Of a stretch of DNA of 64,000 nucleotides, positions 38,851 through 49,500 are shown piece after piece (positions within the stretch are counted from its first letter, which is position 1; every line of letters starts with the position of its first letter). The stretch comes from a virus. The stretch is taken from positions 1-64,000 of the IMG/VR virus record IMGVR_UViG_3300050821_010764; one strand, 5' to 3'. Below the pieces are notes generated by a model. It was given only the letters and a program-made list of their open reading frames with translations. It had not been told where the DNA came from and searched no databases. The position numbers and the translations under genes are program-made.

Positions 38851-41075
38851 AGCCAATCAGACTCTACATCGAAAACTTTGTGTGTTACGAAAAGGGCTTC
38901 ATCGATTTCCGAGAATTTAGCTCCGCCCTTATTGTGGGTAGGAAAGAAAACAATGACATGTTTTCCAATGGTGTTGGTAAGTCCACCATCTTTTGTGCCC
39001 TGGCTTACGTGCTCTTCAACGAATCTGATGTACCTCTGGAGAGACTAATTAGAGATGATACTAACGCCTGTCAAGTGGTATTAGATTTTATGATTGGCGA
39101 TCAAGAGTACCGTCTAGCTCGCTCTCGAACTAAGAAGGGCAGTACCGATCTAACTCTGTTAGAAAGGAATACAGTGTCAGGTACCGATGATGAAGTATAT
39201 CATACGATAGTGGCTGACTATGAATCTCCGCTGATGGGTAAGAAAAAAACCGAGAAGTTCTGGAAAGATAAATCTGGTAGTCGTGCTGGAGATACCGAGA
39301 AAGATCTGGCTAAGCTGATCAAGATTAACTATAAATCTTTCTTGAGTACAGCTTTGTTTCCTCAGAACGATATGGCAGGTTTGGCTACTGCTACCCCAGA
39401 AAAACGTAAAGGCATTCTAAAGGATGCCCTTAATCTGTTGGTATACACCAAGCTGGAAAAACTAGCGAAAGATAAGTCTAGTGCTCTTCTTAAAGAGATT
39501 GAGAAAAACACTATCCTGAAGGATAATTTGGGTCAGCCTCAAAAAGAATTATTAGAATTGGTCAAGCAGTTAGCGTCGGTCGAAAAAACCCTAGAAGAAA
39601 AAACGTTGTTGCTAACCGATGTTAACACCAGACAGGCGGAGCAGACCAATAAGGTTAATGAGTTAGTTAATACTCATGCTAACCTAGAAGGTAAATTCGC
39701 TGCCCTGTTGACACAGGAAAAAACTATTCTGGCAGAAAAGAATAAACTAGAGATCTCTGTTAAGGAGTATCAGTCTAAAAAAACCAATGTCAGTAAAGCC
39801 GCTCGTGAGATGGTTTTGGAAATCAATGACCTAAAGGAACAGCAGACTAAGCTAGCGGTTATCGACTATTCCCAGGCTGACATTTTGAATGAGACTATTG
39901 CTGCCTTGAAAGAGCAAGTTACTCAACATAACGTCAATATCAAAAACAAAATGGAAGAGTATGAGGATCTCAAGATTCCTCTGCCTAGCGGAAGTGTTTG
40001 TAAAAACTGTCGCAAACCCATGACGGATAAGGACAGAAAAGATCATAAGGTTCATATCGCCAAAGATATGGAAGCCTTGCAAACTAGCATGCAAGATTCT
40101 AAGAAAACCATTGTTGCTCTTTCTGCCGAGGTATTGACTCATCAGCAAGTGGTTAATGGTCTCAATTTATCTAAACAGCAATTAGAAGGCATCAATACCA
40201 AAATCTCTGCCAAGAACAAAGAAATCTTGGACAAAAAGGCATTGCATGATGAATATGCGACGCTGCTGAATAAATTCACCACTGAACTGGGTGGCAAAAG
40301 TATTGAACTAGAGCTGGCACAAACAGAACTCAAGAACTCTTCTATTGAGGAGGCTAAAACTTTGCAGCTTCAGATTGAGGCTGAAAAGAAAAAAATTGCT
40401 ACTATAGTGGTAGAAACGAATCAGCTCAACAAGGAAATTAGCCATTTCAATAGCAATAAGGCGGTGGTACAACATACCATTGATCAGAAAACTAAGGACC
40501 AGCTTAAAAAGCAAGAGTTAGAAAAGGCGTTGGCAGAGCTAGTGGATAGGCTAAGTACATATCCGTCTGTCATCCAAGCTTTTTCCTCCACTGGCATCCC
40601 TAACCTGATTATTCAAAATGTTTTGGATGATTTGCAGATTGAGGCTAACAACTTACTGTCGCAGTTGAAGCCTGGTTTACAGCTTTCCTTTTTCATTGAG
40701 AAAACCAAGGGCGACGGCGACCAAGCCGATACGCTGGATATTAACTACCATATCAATGGTAAAGAACGATATTACAAACAGTTATCGGGCGCTATGCAGT
40801 TAGCAGTAGCTTTCAGTCTTAAACTGGGTTTGTCATTCCTTTTACAGAAGATGATTGGCACCGATATCAGGTTCCTATTACTAGATGAAATTGACCAGTC
40901 TTTGGATAAAGCTAGCGTAGATGCCTTTGCTGATATTGTAAAGTTTTTCCAAAAGGAATTCACCATCCTAATTATTACTCATAACGACAGATTGAAAGAT
41001 AAATTCTCGCATGCTATATTGGTGGAACAAGATATCAATATGGTATCCAAAGCAAGAGTAGTGTCCTCTTGGTAA
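38847..41075 (+). CDS. sbcC: SbcC/Rad50-type ATPase (T4 gp46-like)
   Basis: A 742-residue SMC-type ATPase: Walker A NGVGKST (about 41-47), a long coiled coil broken by a zinc hook (CKNC, about 385-388), then a signature-like 'KQLSGAMQLAVAFSL' and Walker B FLLLDEIDQSLD. Its short coils match phage gp46 more than cellular SbcC (over 1000 residues). Partner of the preceding SbcD. Confidence 0.95.
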   Translation: MKPIRLYIENFVCYEKGFIDFREFSSALIVGRKENNDMFSNGVGKSTIFCALAYVLFNESDVPLERLIRDDTNACQVVLDFMIGDQEYRLARSRTKKGSTDLTLLERNTVSGTDDEVYHTIVADYESPLMGKKKTEKFWKDKSGSRAGDTEKDLAKLIKINYKSFLSTALFPQNDMAGLATATPEKRKGILKDALNLLVYTKLEKLAKDKSSALLKEIEKNTILKDNLGQPQKELLELVKQLASVEKTLEEKTLLLTDVNTRQAEQTNKVNELVNTHANLEGKFAALLTQEKTILAEKNKLEISVKEYQSKKTNVSKAAREMVLEINDLKEQQTKLAVIDYSQADILNETIAALKEQVTQHNVNIKNKMEEYEDLKIPLPSGSVCKNCRKPMTDKDRKDHKVHIAKDMEALQTSMQDSKKTIVALSAEVLTHQQVVNGLNLSKQQLEGINTKISAKNKEILDKKALHDEYATLLNKFTTELGGKSIELELAQTELKNSSIEEAKTLQLQIEAEKKKIATIVVETNQLNKEISHFNSNKAVVQHTIDQKTKDQLKKQELEKALAELVDRLSTYPSVIQAFSSTGIPNLIIQNVLDDLQIEANNLLSQLKPGLQLSFFIEKTKGDGDQADTLDINYHINGKERYYKQLSGAMQLAVAFSLKLGLSFLLQKMIGTDIRFLLLDEIDQSLDKASVDAFADIVKFFQKEFTILIITHNDRLKDKFSHAILVEQDINMVSKARVVSSW

Positions 41076-41084
41076 GGAGTTTGT

Positions 41085-41696
41085 ATGTACAAAATAGCAA
41101 TTTGTGGGAAAGCCAATACTGGTAAGAATACAGTGGGCAAACTGTTATTTAAACAATTGTATGATCTGAAATTTGATTATACTAAAGGTCCATCAGAATC
41201 TTTTTCAGGCATGAAGTATATGGCATTCGCCGATCCTATCAAAGAAATGATTCGTATTGCTTATCCCGAGTTGCCAAGAAAATATCTGTATGGTTCCTCT
41301 AAATTCCGCGCCGAACCGATACCGGGAGCCTTCAAAAACGGTGTTCCTCTAACCGTACGTCAGTGTCTCATTGATATTGGTAATGATTTCGGTCGTGCCA
41401 ATAAGCCAGATATTTGGCTTCGTAATTTTGATAACAGACTTAGCAAGGTTGTCAAAAAAGGTATTAGTTTGGTAGTAGTGACTGATGTTCGTTTTCGTAA
41501 CGAGTTTGACCATCTGAAGACGTTGGGGTTTTATCAAATTCGTTTACTCAGAGATTCTCATCTAAAAATTGATGATATTAGTGAAACTAACCAAGACGGA
41601 ATTCGTGATGATGAATTTAGTTATGTACTACATAATAATAGTACGATAAAAAATCTAGAGTTAGAGGTTTCTCAGATTGTTTCTCAGCTAAAATAA
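41085..41696 (+). CDS. Deoxynucleoside monophosphate kinase (T4 gp1-like)
   Basis: A 203-residue P-loop kinase (GKANTGKNT, 8-16) with 'RQCLIDIGNDFGRANKPDIWLRNF' and 'VVVTDVRFRNEFDHLKTLGFYQIRL', the pattern of phage dNMP kinases. It phosphorylates dNMPs from degraded host DNA. Preceded by AAGGAG; follows sbcC. Confidence 0.88.
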   Translation: MYKIAICGKANTGKNTVGKLLFKQLYDLKFDYTKGPSESFSGMKYMAFADPIKEMIRIAYPELPRKYLYGSSKFRAEPIPGAFKNGVPLTVRQCLIDIGNDFGRANKPDIWLRNFDNRLSKVVKKGISLVVVTDVRFRNEFDHLKTLGFYQIRLLRDSHLKIDDISETNQDGIRDDEFSYVLHNNSTIKNLELEVSQIVSQLK

Positions 41697-41719
41697 GTAT
41701 ATTTTGACATATACTCAAG

Positions 41720-42034
41720 ATGAGCATAGATGGCTTAAAAGAAGAGTATGTTCCGAAGTATTCGGCTAACGGAGAGCAAAAGTTTTATCGTTATCTGTTG
41801 GTGTCGGCTTTGAACAAACTGGTTCTCATCGAGAGGGGATTGTACAAAGGTACTACCCCAGATTTGGAATTTTTAGATTATCATGATCGCTTCATAATCT
41901 TGTATAGAAGGGAAGGGGATGAGATTTACCTCCGGGTAGCCCGTCTTCTTCGAAAAGCGGCTCATAAAATCTATCGCATAATGCTAAAGAAAAAGATGAC
42001 CGTAGCTAATGCAAAATTTCTAAATCTGGTATAA
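41720..42034 (+). CDS. Hypothetical protein
   Basis: A 104-residue basic protein; GACATATA lies 14 bases before the ATG with no Shine-Dalgarno (a variant of the GATATAT box). 'YLRVARLLRKAAHKIYRIMLKKKM' is an amphipathic basic helix. No family recognised. Confidence 0.75.
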   Translation: MSIDGLKEEYVPKYSANGEQKFYRYLLVSALNKLVLIERGLYKGTTPDLEFLDYHDRFIILYRREGDEIYLRVARLLRKAAHKIYRIMLKKKMTVANAKFLNLV

Positions 42035-42035
42035 A

Positions 42036-43031
42036 ATGGTAGTAATCAGCGTAACAGTCACCCAGTCGGATGAGCAAATTGTGGCAGGAATCCCTAGAAC
42101 GGTATCGATTTCTACCAATGTACCGGCTTCTATTTTTTACACTCTAGATGGTAGTATTCCTACTCTCTTTTCCACAATGTACACTGGACCTATCTTTTTG
42201 TCCAAGACCAGTCTCAGCATAACTTTAAACATTCTAGCTACCAACGGGGTCGACTCCTCCCCAATCGTGACCGAAACCTTTATTACAAATATGGTGGAGG
42301 GCACTAACGTCCGTATTGCGCATTCCGGTACCGATGCTCTTCCAGGCTCCAATCTGCCTGACCTGTATCCTTTTGGTACCAATCCGGTCATGCCCAATCA
42401 AGATTTTACCAATCCTGCTGACGCTGGTATTACAGTAGATAATCCAGCGTTACCCGCCACCTCTACTGGATTTGATGGTAAGGGTAATCCAACGGGTTTC
42501 ACTAATCAATCATTCGATCTAACTAACTATAGTATTAAATATTCTACCACAGACCGTGAAGGACAAATAGGTCCGGGTATTGGTAATTTACCAGCCTCTT
42601 TCACGATTGAAAAAGAGTCAGCTCCACCGGAAAGTACTAACATCAATAGTAATATGTTTGACCCAAGAGCTTTTGTCATTTTTCAAGATTCTACTACCGA
42701 GAATCCTGGTGACCCTCCGCACATCAATCGAATGCATTTCTCTCTAGAGAACCCAGAAAAAGCTAGAGACGGCAATCACTTTTTCAATAGTGGTTTAGAT
42801 GCTCCGCCAGTTAGCGGTACTTTTTTGAGATCACATTTTAATCCAAGAACCAATATGATGACTTATTATTATTTGGATAGTTGGACTAATAAATGGATTA
42901 TCTCTACTCAACCATATGTTCAAAATGGAACCTTCGATGGTAACTTATCTGGAGTAGCAATGTCTACGAGAGAACCAGGGTCTAAATACGTATTCGAATG
43001 GTTGCCATTCACTAGAAGAGTTCTATTTTAA
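42036..43031 (+). CDS. Virion decoration/structural protein with chitobiase-C-type domain
   Basis: A 331-residue beta-rich protein. Residues about 5-85 match the chitobiase/beta-hexosaminidase C-terminal domain pattern (SIFYTLDGSIPT, STMYTGPI, SITLNILATNG), an Ig-like fold used in many phage surface proteins. The rest is Asn/Pro/Thr-rich with aromatic strands (MMTYYYLDSWTNKWIIST). Likely exposed on the particle. Confidence 0.75.
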   Translation: MVVISVTVTQSDEQIVAGIPRTVSISTNVPASIFYTLDGSIPTLFSTMYTGPIFLSKTSLSITLNILATNGVDSSPIVTETFITNMVEGTNVRIAHSGTDALPGSNLPDLYPFGTNPVMPNQDFTNPADAGITVDNPALPATSTGFDGKGNPTGFTNQSFDLTNYSIKYSTTDREGQIGPGIGNLPASFTIEKESAPPESTNINSNMFDPRAFVIFQDSTTENPGDPPHINRMHFSLENPEKARDGNHFFNSGLDAPPVSGTFLRSHFNPRTNMMTYYYLDSWTNKWIISTQPYVQNGTFDGNLSGVAMSTREPGSKYVFEWLPFTRRVLF

Positions 43032-43050
43032 TTGAAATTGTTCGGACGCC

Positions 43051-43057
43051 GATATAT
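43051..43057 (+). promoter_or_regulatory. GATATAT box, 38 nt before ATG 43089
   Basis: GATATATAGA in the intergenic gap before the nuclease gene. Confidence 0.45.
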
Positions 43058-43088
43058 AGATTGTACACCTATTATTTGAAAGAATAAA

Positions 43089-43886
43089 ATGTCCGAAGAA
43101 TTACTTGAAGAATTGCGCCTGTCGGTCAGCAAAACCAAAACTTTTGATGGCTGCAAGAAGAAATTTGATTTTTGTTACGTTCAGAAACTGCCTCGCAAGG
43201 ATTGGGATTTCCATATCTTTGGCAAGTTCTGCCATTCGGTCTTAGAAACTTTTCATAAGACTTATTTAGAAGGATGTTTTCTACCTTACAACACCGTTAT
43301 GGGAGATGCTTATAAAGCAGCCCTTCTGGAGTTCAAAGATAAGATGACCCCAGATATGAAAAAAGAGTGTTGGGGATTGATTGACAAGTATTTGCGATTA
43401 GTATCCAAGGATAAAGCCAATAAATTGCCGGCGAACGTAATTGCCGTAGAAAAAAGATTTGAATTTCCAGTCGCCAAAAACATTATCTTAAACGGGGCGA
43501 TTGACAGAATTCAGTTGGATGCCGATAATGTTATACACGTGGCAGACTACAAGACCACAAAAAACAAAAAATATCTGAAGGATGATTGGTTCCAACTATT
43601 AACGTATGCTTATGTTATACATAAGGAAGACCCAAGCATTACGAAAGTAAGGGCGTCATACATTCTGCTCAGACATGATTTTGAGTATATTACTAGAGAG
43701 TTTACTCTAGCAGAGATTTTGAAAGTCAAAGATCAATACATTAAGTATGCTGAACAAATTGTGAATGAAACGGAATATAAACCGAATCCAACCGCACTTT
43801 GCAACTATTGCGATTATCTAAGTCTTTGCCCAGAAGGTAAGACCAAATCTTTCAATTCAAACACTTATGGCGAAGTAAGTTACTAA
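43089..43886 (+). CDS. RecB/Cas4-type nuclease with Fe-S cluster
   Basis: A 265-residue PD-(D/E)XK nuclease. Catalytic motifs: GAIDRIQLD (about 136-144) and DYKTTK (about 153-158), with QLLTYAY after it. Four Cys fit an iron-sulfur cluster: Cys22 (FDGCKKKF) and Cys238, Cys241, Cys247 (CNYCDYLSLC), as in AddB and Cas4 families. It trims DNA ends as an exonuclease. The phage's IscU could help mature it. Neighbour genes do not include CRISPR parts, so a recombination role is more likely than spacer acquisition. Confidence 0.9.
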   Translation: MSEELLEELRLSVSKTKTFDGCKKKFDFCYVQKLPRKDWDFHIFGKFCHSVLETFHKTYLEGCFLPYNTVMGDAYKAALLEFKDKMTPDMKKECWGLIDKYLRLVSKDKANKLPANVIAVEKRFEFPVAKNIILNGAIDRIQLDADNVIHVADYKTTKNKKYLKDDWFQLLTYAYVIHKEDPSITKVRASYILLRHDFEYITREFTLAEILKVKDQYIKYAEQIVNETEYKPNPTALCNYCDYLSLCPEGKTKSFNSNTYGEVSY

Positions 43887-43895
43887 GAGGACCAC

Positions 43896-45143
43896 ATGCA
43901 AATTGAAGTCAAAGAAATTGAGCCTTGCAAACTAAGCATTCACTATGTAGCGGACGCTGAAGAGATTCTTAACAAACGTGGCGAGGTTATTGCCCACTTC
44001 AAAAAAGCTCCAGTCCCAGGTTTTCGTCCTGGTAAAGCTTCTGTCGATGCCATCAAGGTTCATTACAAAACTCAAATTGAAGAATCTCTCAAAAGAGCCT
44101 TGGCTGAAGATGCTTTTCATAATACCCTTTTCGAAAAGAAACTCCGCCCCCACGGCGCCCCAAGATTCAACTCCCTGCTTCTAGCAGATGGTAAGTTTAC
44201 TTGTGATTTTGATCTACATACTAAGCCAGATTTCGAATTGCAGCCATATCAAGATTTGGAAATCCCTAAGCCACACGCCGATCAAACCACACTGGAACTG
44301 ACGGAAAAAATGCTACAAGAGCTAAGGATTCGTTTTGGTGAAGCCGTACCGTATAACGAAACCGACTTTGTACAAAATGGTGACAATGTCATTGTTGATT
44401 ACGAAGGCTCTGTGGATGGCGAAAAAGTAGATCATTTATGTGCCGTTGGTGAAATGTTGACGGTAGGTGCTAGCAATCTTACGCAATTCGACGATAATTT
44501 GCTTGGAATGATTATGGGAGAAACCCGAGAATTTGATTTAGTGGTACCTGACGCAGGGCTACCCTCTTTGGTAGGTAAAACGGTTCACCTCAAAGTAACT
44601 TTGAATATGGGGTCTAAGACTACGCCATGTCCACTAGATGATACTTTGGCTCTTAAGTTTGGTAAGAAAGACTTTGCAGAATTGAAAGCTTTTGCTTCCG
44701 GCACTGCCGAAGCCGCCATTCAAAACAAGAGCAAACAAAACATCAATGAAGCTGTGGCTGGCAGATTAGTGGAATCAAATAAGTTTGATGTTCCTAATTG
44801 GCTATCATTATCTGAAGCCCAATATTTGGTGCACAATGCCAAATTAGATTGGAATATACTATCAGATCTTGATAAAGAAAAATATATCGAAATGGGAGCT
44901 AAGAATGTAAAGCTTTCTCTTATCTTAGATAAGATTAGAGAGTCTAATCCTGAAGCTCAATTAACTGACCAAGAGGTTTTTGAAGTTTTGAAGCATAATC
45001 TAGCCAAGACTCAAGTTAAGCAACCATTAGACGAAGTTATTCAGCAAATGAATAAAACGGGATATTTACAGATTTTGTTCTCTAGAATTAGAGACGAACA
45101 CACGATGGATTTCATCACAAAAACAGTTAAACTAGTTGAGTAA
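43896..45143 (+). CDS. tig: Trigger factor
   Basis: A 415-residue trigger factor, the chaperone that docks at the ribosome exit tunnel and shields new chains. The N-domain holds the ribosome-binding signature PGFRPGK (41-47), the middle PPIase domain is recognisable around 'NVIVDYEGSVDGEKVD' and 'FDDNLLGMIMGETREFDLVVP', and the C-terminal helical arms follow (VPNWLSLSEAQYLV). Bacterial Tig is about 430, so it is full length. It could favour folding of phage proteins or compete with host trigger factor and deformylase. AGAGGACC precedes the ATG. Confidence 0.95.
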   Translation: MQIEVKEIEPCKLSIHYVADAEEILNKRGEVIAHFKKAPVPGFRPGKASVDAIKVHYKTQIEESLKRALAEDAFHNTLFEKKLRPHGAPRFNSLLLADGKFTCDFDLHTKPDFELQPYQDLEIPKPHADQTTLELTEKMLQELRIRFGEAVPYNETDFVQNGDNVIVDYEGSVDGEKVDHLCAVGEMLTVGASNLTQFDDNLLGMIMGETREFDLVVPDAGLPSLVGKTVHLKVTLNMGSKTTPCPLDDTLALKFGKKDFAELKAFASGTAEAAIQNKSKQNINEAVAGRLVESNKFDVPNWLSLSEAQYLVHNAKLDWNILSDLDKEKYIEMGAKNVKLSLILDKIRESNPEAQLTDQEVFEVLKHNLAKTQVKQPLDEVIQQMNKTGYLQILFSRIRDEHTMDFITKTVKLVE

Positions 45144-45154
45144 GGAGTTTTAAC

Positions 45155-45475
45155 ATGGGCAAGAAAAAAGCAGACGCAGCACCAGGGACGTTTCCAGAGA
45201 AGTGGCACAAAGTAATTGAGAAGCTTCCAGAGTTCAAAGATACGGCTGATGCAGCCAGTGTGGATGAGCTGAAGAAGATTATTGTTACTGCTGAAGGTAA
45301 CATTTATACTATCGAGCAAGAAAAAGAAGCCGATGAGAAACTCAATGCTGCTAAGGCATTGGTGAAGGATTATTCCGAACCTCATCGTGATGCCATCAAA
45401 GCTCAGACAGCTAAGATTAAGTATGCCGTCTTCCTGTTAGAGGGCAAAGGCGTTGAGATAGATAACAAGGACTAA
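45155..45475 (+). CDS. Hypothetical helical protein
   Basis: A 106-residue protein right after trigger factor (AAGGAG upstream). Helical; 'IIVTAEGNIYTIEQEKEADEKLNAAKALVKDY' could be a coiled coil. A one-base gap separates it from the next gene. Unknown function. Confidence 0.75.
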   Translation: MGKKKADAAPGTFPEKWHKVIEKLPEFKDTADAASVDELKKIIVTAEGNIYTIEQEKEADEKLNAAKALVKDYSEPHRDAIKAQTAKIKYAVFLLEGKGVEIDNKD

Positions 45476-45476
45476 G

Positions 45477-45755
45477 ATGAAGGTGGAACGATTTACGATA
45501 CAAGCGTGTTGTGGATCAACGGTGTTGATCTTTAGAACAGATCAACCCGTCACCAAAAATCATCTAGAAGCACTCAAGAAGCTAGGCTTTAGCGAGTCTG
45601 TGAATTTTACAACAGCCGGAATCCTATATGTGGATAATCCGGACTTTACAATAACGGGTCCTCTCGGGTCCGATAAATTGACTGTAAGATGTAAACACAA
45701 AGAGTGCACCCAAAAACTCAATGATTTGGAGGTGTTACTTCAGCAGCTGGGGTGA
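45477..45755 (+). CDS. Hypothetical protein
   Basis: A 92-residue beta/alpha protein with four Cys (ACCGS, RCKHKECT) that might bind a metal. In the same run as trigger factor and the M41 peptidase. No family recognised. Confidence 0.75.
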   Translation: MKVERFTIQACCGSTVLIFRTDQPVTKNHLEALKKLGFSESVNFTTAGILYVDNPDFTITGPLGSDKLTVRCKHKECTQKLNDLEVLLQQLG

Positions 45756-45758
45756 AAC

Positions 45759-46424
45759 ATGGCGAATTACAGCATAAACTCTATTGAGGACCTGAGACGT
45801 AAAGTAACTCAAGTACACGAATACATTGCAACTTCTTATCATGAAGCCGGGCATACCATTTACGGCTTACTTCATTTCATGAAAATTGAATCAGTTTACG
45901 TATTTGAACATAAAAAGTCCAAGAGAATCGAAGGTTTTACTCATTATGAGTCTCCGCCTTTGAAAGAAATTACGGATAATAGTCTGTTAATGGACCGTGT
46001 TTTAGCTGAAGTTTGTTTATCTTACGCTGGTTTGGTAGCTGAAAAACACCAATTCAAGCTCTTTTCTGGTTCCGATAAGTTCCCGTCTTTTCTAAAAGAC
46101 GGATCTTCCAATGACACGATGGAGGCGGCAACGCTAATTAAAAAGTATAACGTGGCGCCACCTGGAAGAAAAAGATACGAATTCAAAAAGAAAATGATTA
46201 AGAAGGTCTCTTTGGAATTGCAGGATAATTGGGACGCGGTTACATTAGTAGCACACGCATTGTTCCAAAAGAAAAAGTTATATTTTGCAGATTTGAAAGA
46301 GCTGCTAACTAAAAAGACCAAGAACAAAAAGTTCTGGAAGGAACAATTTAAGACTCTAGCCACCATTTACGATTTTGACGATGGGCTTTATCGTTTTCCA
46401 ATCAGCATTCTTACCCATCATTAA
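45759..46424 (+). CDS. Stand-alone FtsH-like (M41) metallopeptidase
   Basis: A 221-residue protein matching only the protease half of FtsH. Zinc motif HEAGH (28-32, catalytic Glu29) and the third ligand Asp119 in GSSNDTMEAAT are spaced as in M41 peptidases; AGLVAEK between them fits too. FtsH's AAA ATPase and membrane anchors are missing, so it must use another unfoldase or act on loose substrates. It could be fed by the AAA protein at 29.5 kb, or serve as a decoy subunit for host FtsH. Encoded next to trigger factor. Confidence 0.85.
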   Translation: MANYSINSIEDLRRKVTQVHEYIATSYHEAGHTIYGLLHFMKIESVYVFEHKKSKRIEGFTHYESPPLKEITDNSLLMDRVLAEVCLSYAGLVAEKHQFKLFSGSDKFPSFLKDGSSNDTMEAATLIKKYNVAPPGRKRYEFKKKMIKKVSLELQDNWDAVTLVAHALFQKKKLYFADLKELLTKKTKNKKFWKEQFKTLATIYDFDDGLYRFPISILTHH

Positions 46425-46531
46425 TCACCGTATTCCCTGATAAAGCATACGCAGCCTATCCTTAGGCTGAACAGCTCCATACGTGAGTCGATATGCACTT
46501 TGTCATAATACACAACCAATAGGAAAGTACT

Positions 46532-49500
46532 ATGACCGATTTTGTCTCGCTCCATAATCAAACCGATTTTTCCATTCTTGATTCTCTCATTTCGCCCAAA
46601 ACGCTTTTTTATCGCGCCAAAGAATTAGGGCAGACAGCCATTGCAATCACTGACCACGGCACTTTAGCAGCCGCCTGGGATGCCCTCAAAGCTTCCAGAG
46701 AAACTGGTGTCAAACTGATTATGGGCTGCGAATGTTATTTCGTCGATGATGCCACCAACGTAACCGACAAATTTCGTCATGTTGTTCTGTTGGCAAAAAA
46801 CGCAGTAGGCTATCGTAACCTGCTCACCCTCAACAAAAAGGGTTTCGATCAGGGTTCTTTCTTGGGGAAGCGCGTGTATCCAATTGTGGATTGGAAATTA
46901 TTAGCACAACACGCCGAAGGACTTATTTGTCTAACGGCTTGTGGTAATGGTATCATCAATCAGTTACTGATGAACAAGAAATTTGAGGAAGCAGGGCAGA
47001 CACTACTTCGATTGAAGGTTTTATTTGGTGACAATTTGGGATTGGAAATCCAACCCAACAACATGAAACGTGGTGGGAACATCTACAACGATGAGATCGA
47101 TCAACAGTTTCTCAATCGCCGACTTATTGAGCTGGGCAAAACCCACGGCATCAGGGTAGTACCGGCATGTAATGCTCACTATATTAAGAAAGAAGACTCA
47201 GATACTCATGATGTCTTTCTGGCTATTGGTTCACATCAACCAAAGTATTCTAATTTTAGACTCCGATACAATGTGCCTGATTTTTATCTGAAGACGGGCG
47301 AGGAGGTAGTGAATTTCTTTGCCAGAAATTATGGGGAAGAATTTGCTAAAGAAGCCTGTGCCAACACGACTTACTTTGCCAGCTTGTGTGAGAAACCGGA
47401 TTGGATTGACCCTAAGTTCTCCAATCCATCTGGGAAAGAATTGCCAATCTTCCCAGTCAAAGATGAACCAGATTATGCGGAGTTTTTAGAGTGGGAACTA
47501 AAACAACCTGAAGATGTCCAAAGGTTGGATGAAGATAAAGTCTTTTTGCGATATAAATGTGAGCAGGCTTTTGAATCCAGAATCAAGGGTATCAACGACG
47601 AGAATCGTAAGCAGTATCAAGATCGATTGATAGAAGAGTTGGATGTTATTGAGTTTCACGGATTCTCCAGCTACATGCTCATCGTGGCAGATTTTATTGA
47701 CTGGGCACGCAAACACGATATTGCCGTTGGAGATGGTCGAGGATCTGTCGGTGGTTCGTTGATTGGATTCTTATTAGGAATTCATCAAGCGGATCCCATC
47801 AAGTATAACTTGATTTTTGCTAGATTCCATAACAAGGAAAAGTCTAGCTTTCCAGATATTGATACAGACTTTGCTCCCAGCGGGCGAGCTTTGGTACAGG
47901 AATATCTGCGTAAAAAGTATGGAGAAGACCATGTGGCTCACGTATCTAACGTCAATACCATCACGCCAAAGGTATACGTTCGAGACATCGCCCGTGCCTG
48001 CGAGATAGGCGGCTCCAAAGACGAAGCGATTAGAATCGGTACAGAGGCAGCAGACTGCATCCCAGCAGACATTCATTCTATTGATGATGCCTTGGCTAAG
48101 GTGCCATTGTTTGCTGAGTATTGCAAAAGATATCCTCAATTCATAGAGTACAAAAGCATTTGTGGTAAGTATCGTGCATGGTCGACACACGCAGGTGGTA
48201 TTATCATTTCAGCTCGACCTTTGACTGGATTGATACCACTTAGAAAAGATAAAGATGGTTCTCTTGCCATTGAGTATGATAAAGACAAAGCCGAAGAAAA
48301 CGGATTGGTCAAGATGGATACTTTGGGTCTATCTACTTTGGATATCATTGGTGAGACCTACAAGATCATCAGGGCTCGTGGTAAAGTGCCACCTCCTGAT
48401 CCGTTAGATTACGATGCTCCTGATAAGGAAGCTTACGACCTAATTACCAAGGGAGATACTTTCTGCGTGTTCCAGTTGGGAACCAGCGGAGGCACCATTG
48501 ATTTATGCCGTCGTATCAAACCAGAAAACATCAACGACTTAGCCAACATCAATGCTTTGGCGAGACCATCAGCTCGTGATATGCGCAACGACTTCATCAA
48601 GACCAGAGATGGTGAGAAGAAGATGACGTTACTACATCCTAAACTAGGAAGAGCTTTCAATAGCACTTATGGTTTCGGCTTGTATGAAGAGTGTCTGATG
48701 TATTTGGCACAAGACGTGGCTGGTTGGAGTTTACACTCAGCTGACCGTTTGCGTAAACTGACTAAAGAAAAGGGTAAAAACCCCAAGAAAGCTCAGGCAT
48801 GGAGAACGGAATTCATTGAAGACGCTATCAAGCAAGGTGTTAGCGAGCCCATTGCCAAACGTATCTGGGATGAAGTTGTAGATAAGTTCCAGGGCTATGG
48901 TTTCAATGTATCTCACGCTGTATTGTATTCCATGACGGGATTCAAGACCGCAGCATTAAAGGCTCATTTTCCAGTAGAATTCTTATTGGCTAATTTGATG
49001 GCTGAAGTTAAATCCAACAATCCAGATGCCAGAGGCAATATTGAGAAAATCAAAAAAGAACTAAGGGGTCATAAAGTTAAGATTCTTCCACCAGATATCA
49101 ACACCTCACAGTTGACTTATACCATTAGTGATGGTAACAAACTATTGACGGGACTGGATGCTCTTAAGTTTGTCGGCGAGGATGCTATCAAGGACATTAT
49201 TGAAAAAAGACCATTCAACAGTTTCTTTGATTTCATGGCGAGAGTAGATTCCAAGAAGGTGAGAGCCAATAGCATTCAAGCTTTGGCATCAGCCGGTGCC
49301 ATGGATTCTTTCAAGATTCCTCGCAAGCTCATCTATCTATACTGCTCAGATTATCGTAAGAAATTACAGGTCTGGTTGAAGAAGCATGATCCGAAAATTG
49401 ATCAGTTTGTTTATCCTTGGCCTGCCGAAGCTGATTGGAAACTATCGGAGCTATATGCCATGGAACAGTTCTTCTTGGGAGAATCTTTCACTTGTAAGCC

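Noticed and set aside
43089-43886. Cas4 as part of a CRISPR system
   Set aside because: No repeats, no other cas genes; the Fe-S RecB-type nuclease is also common in recombination.
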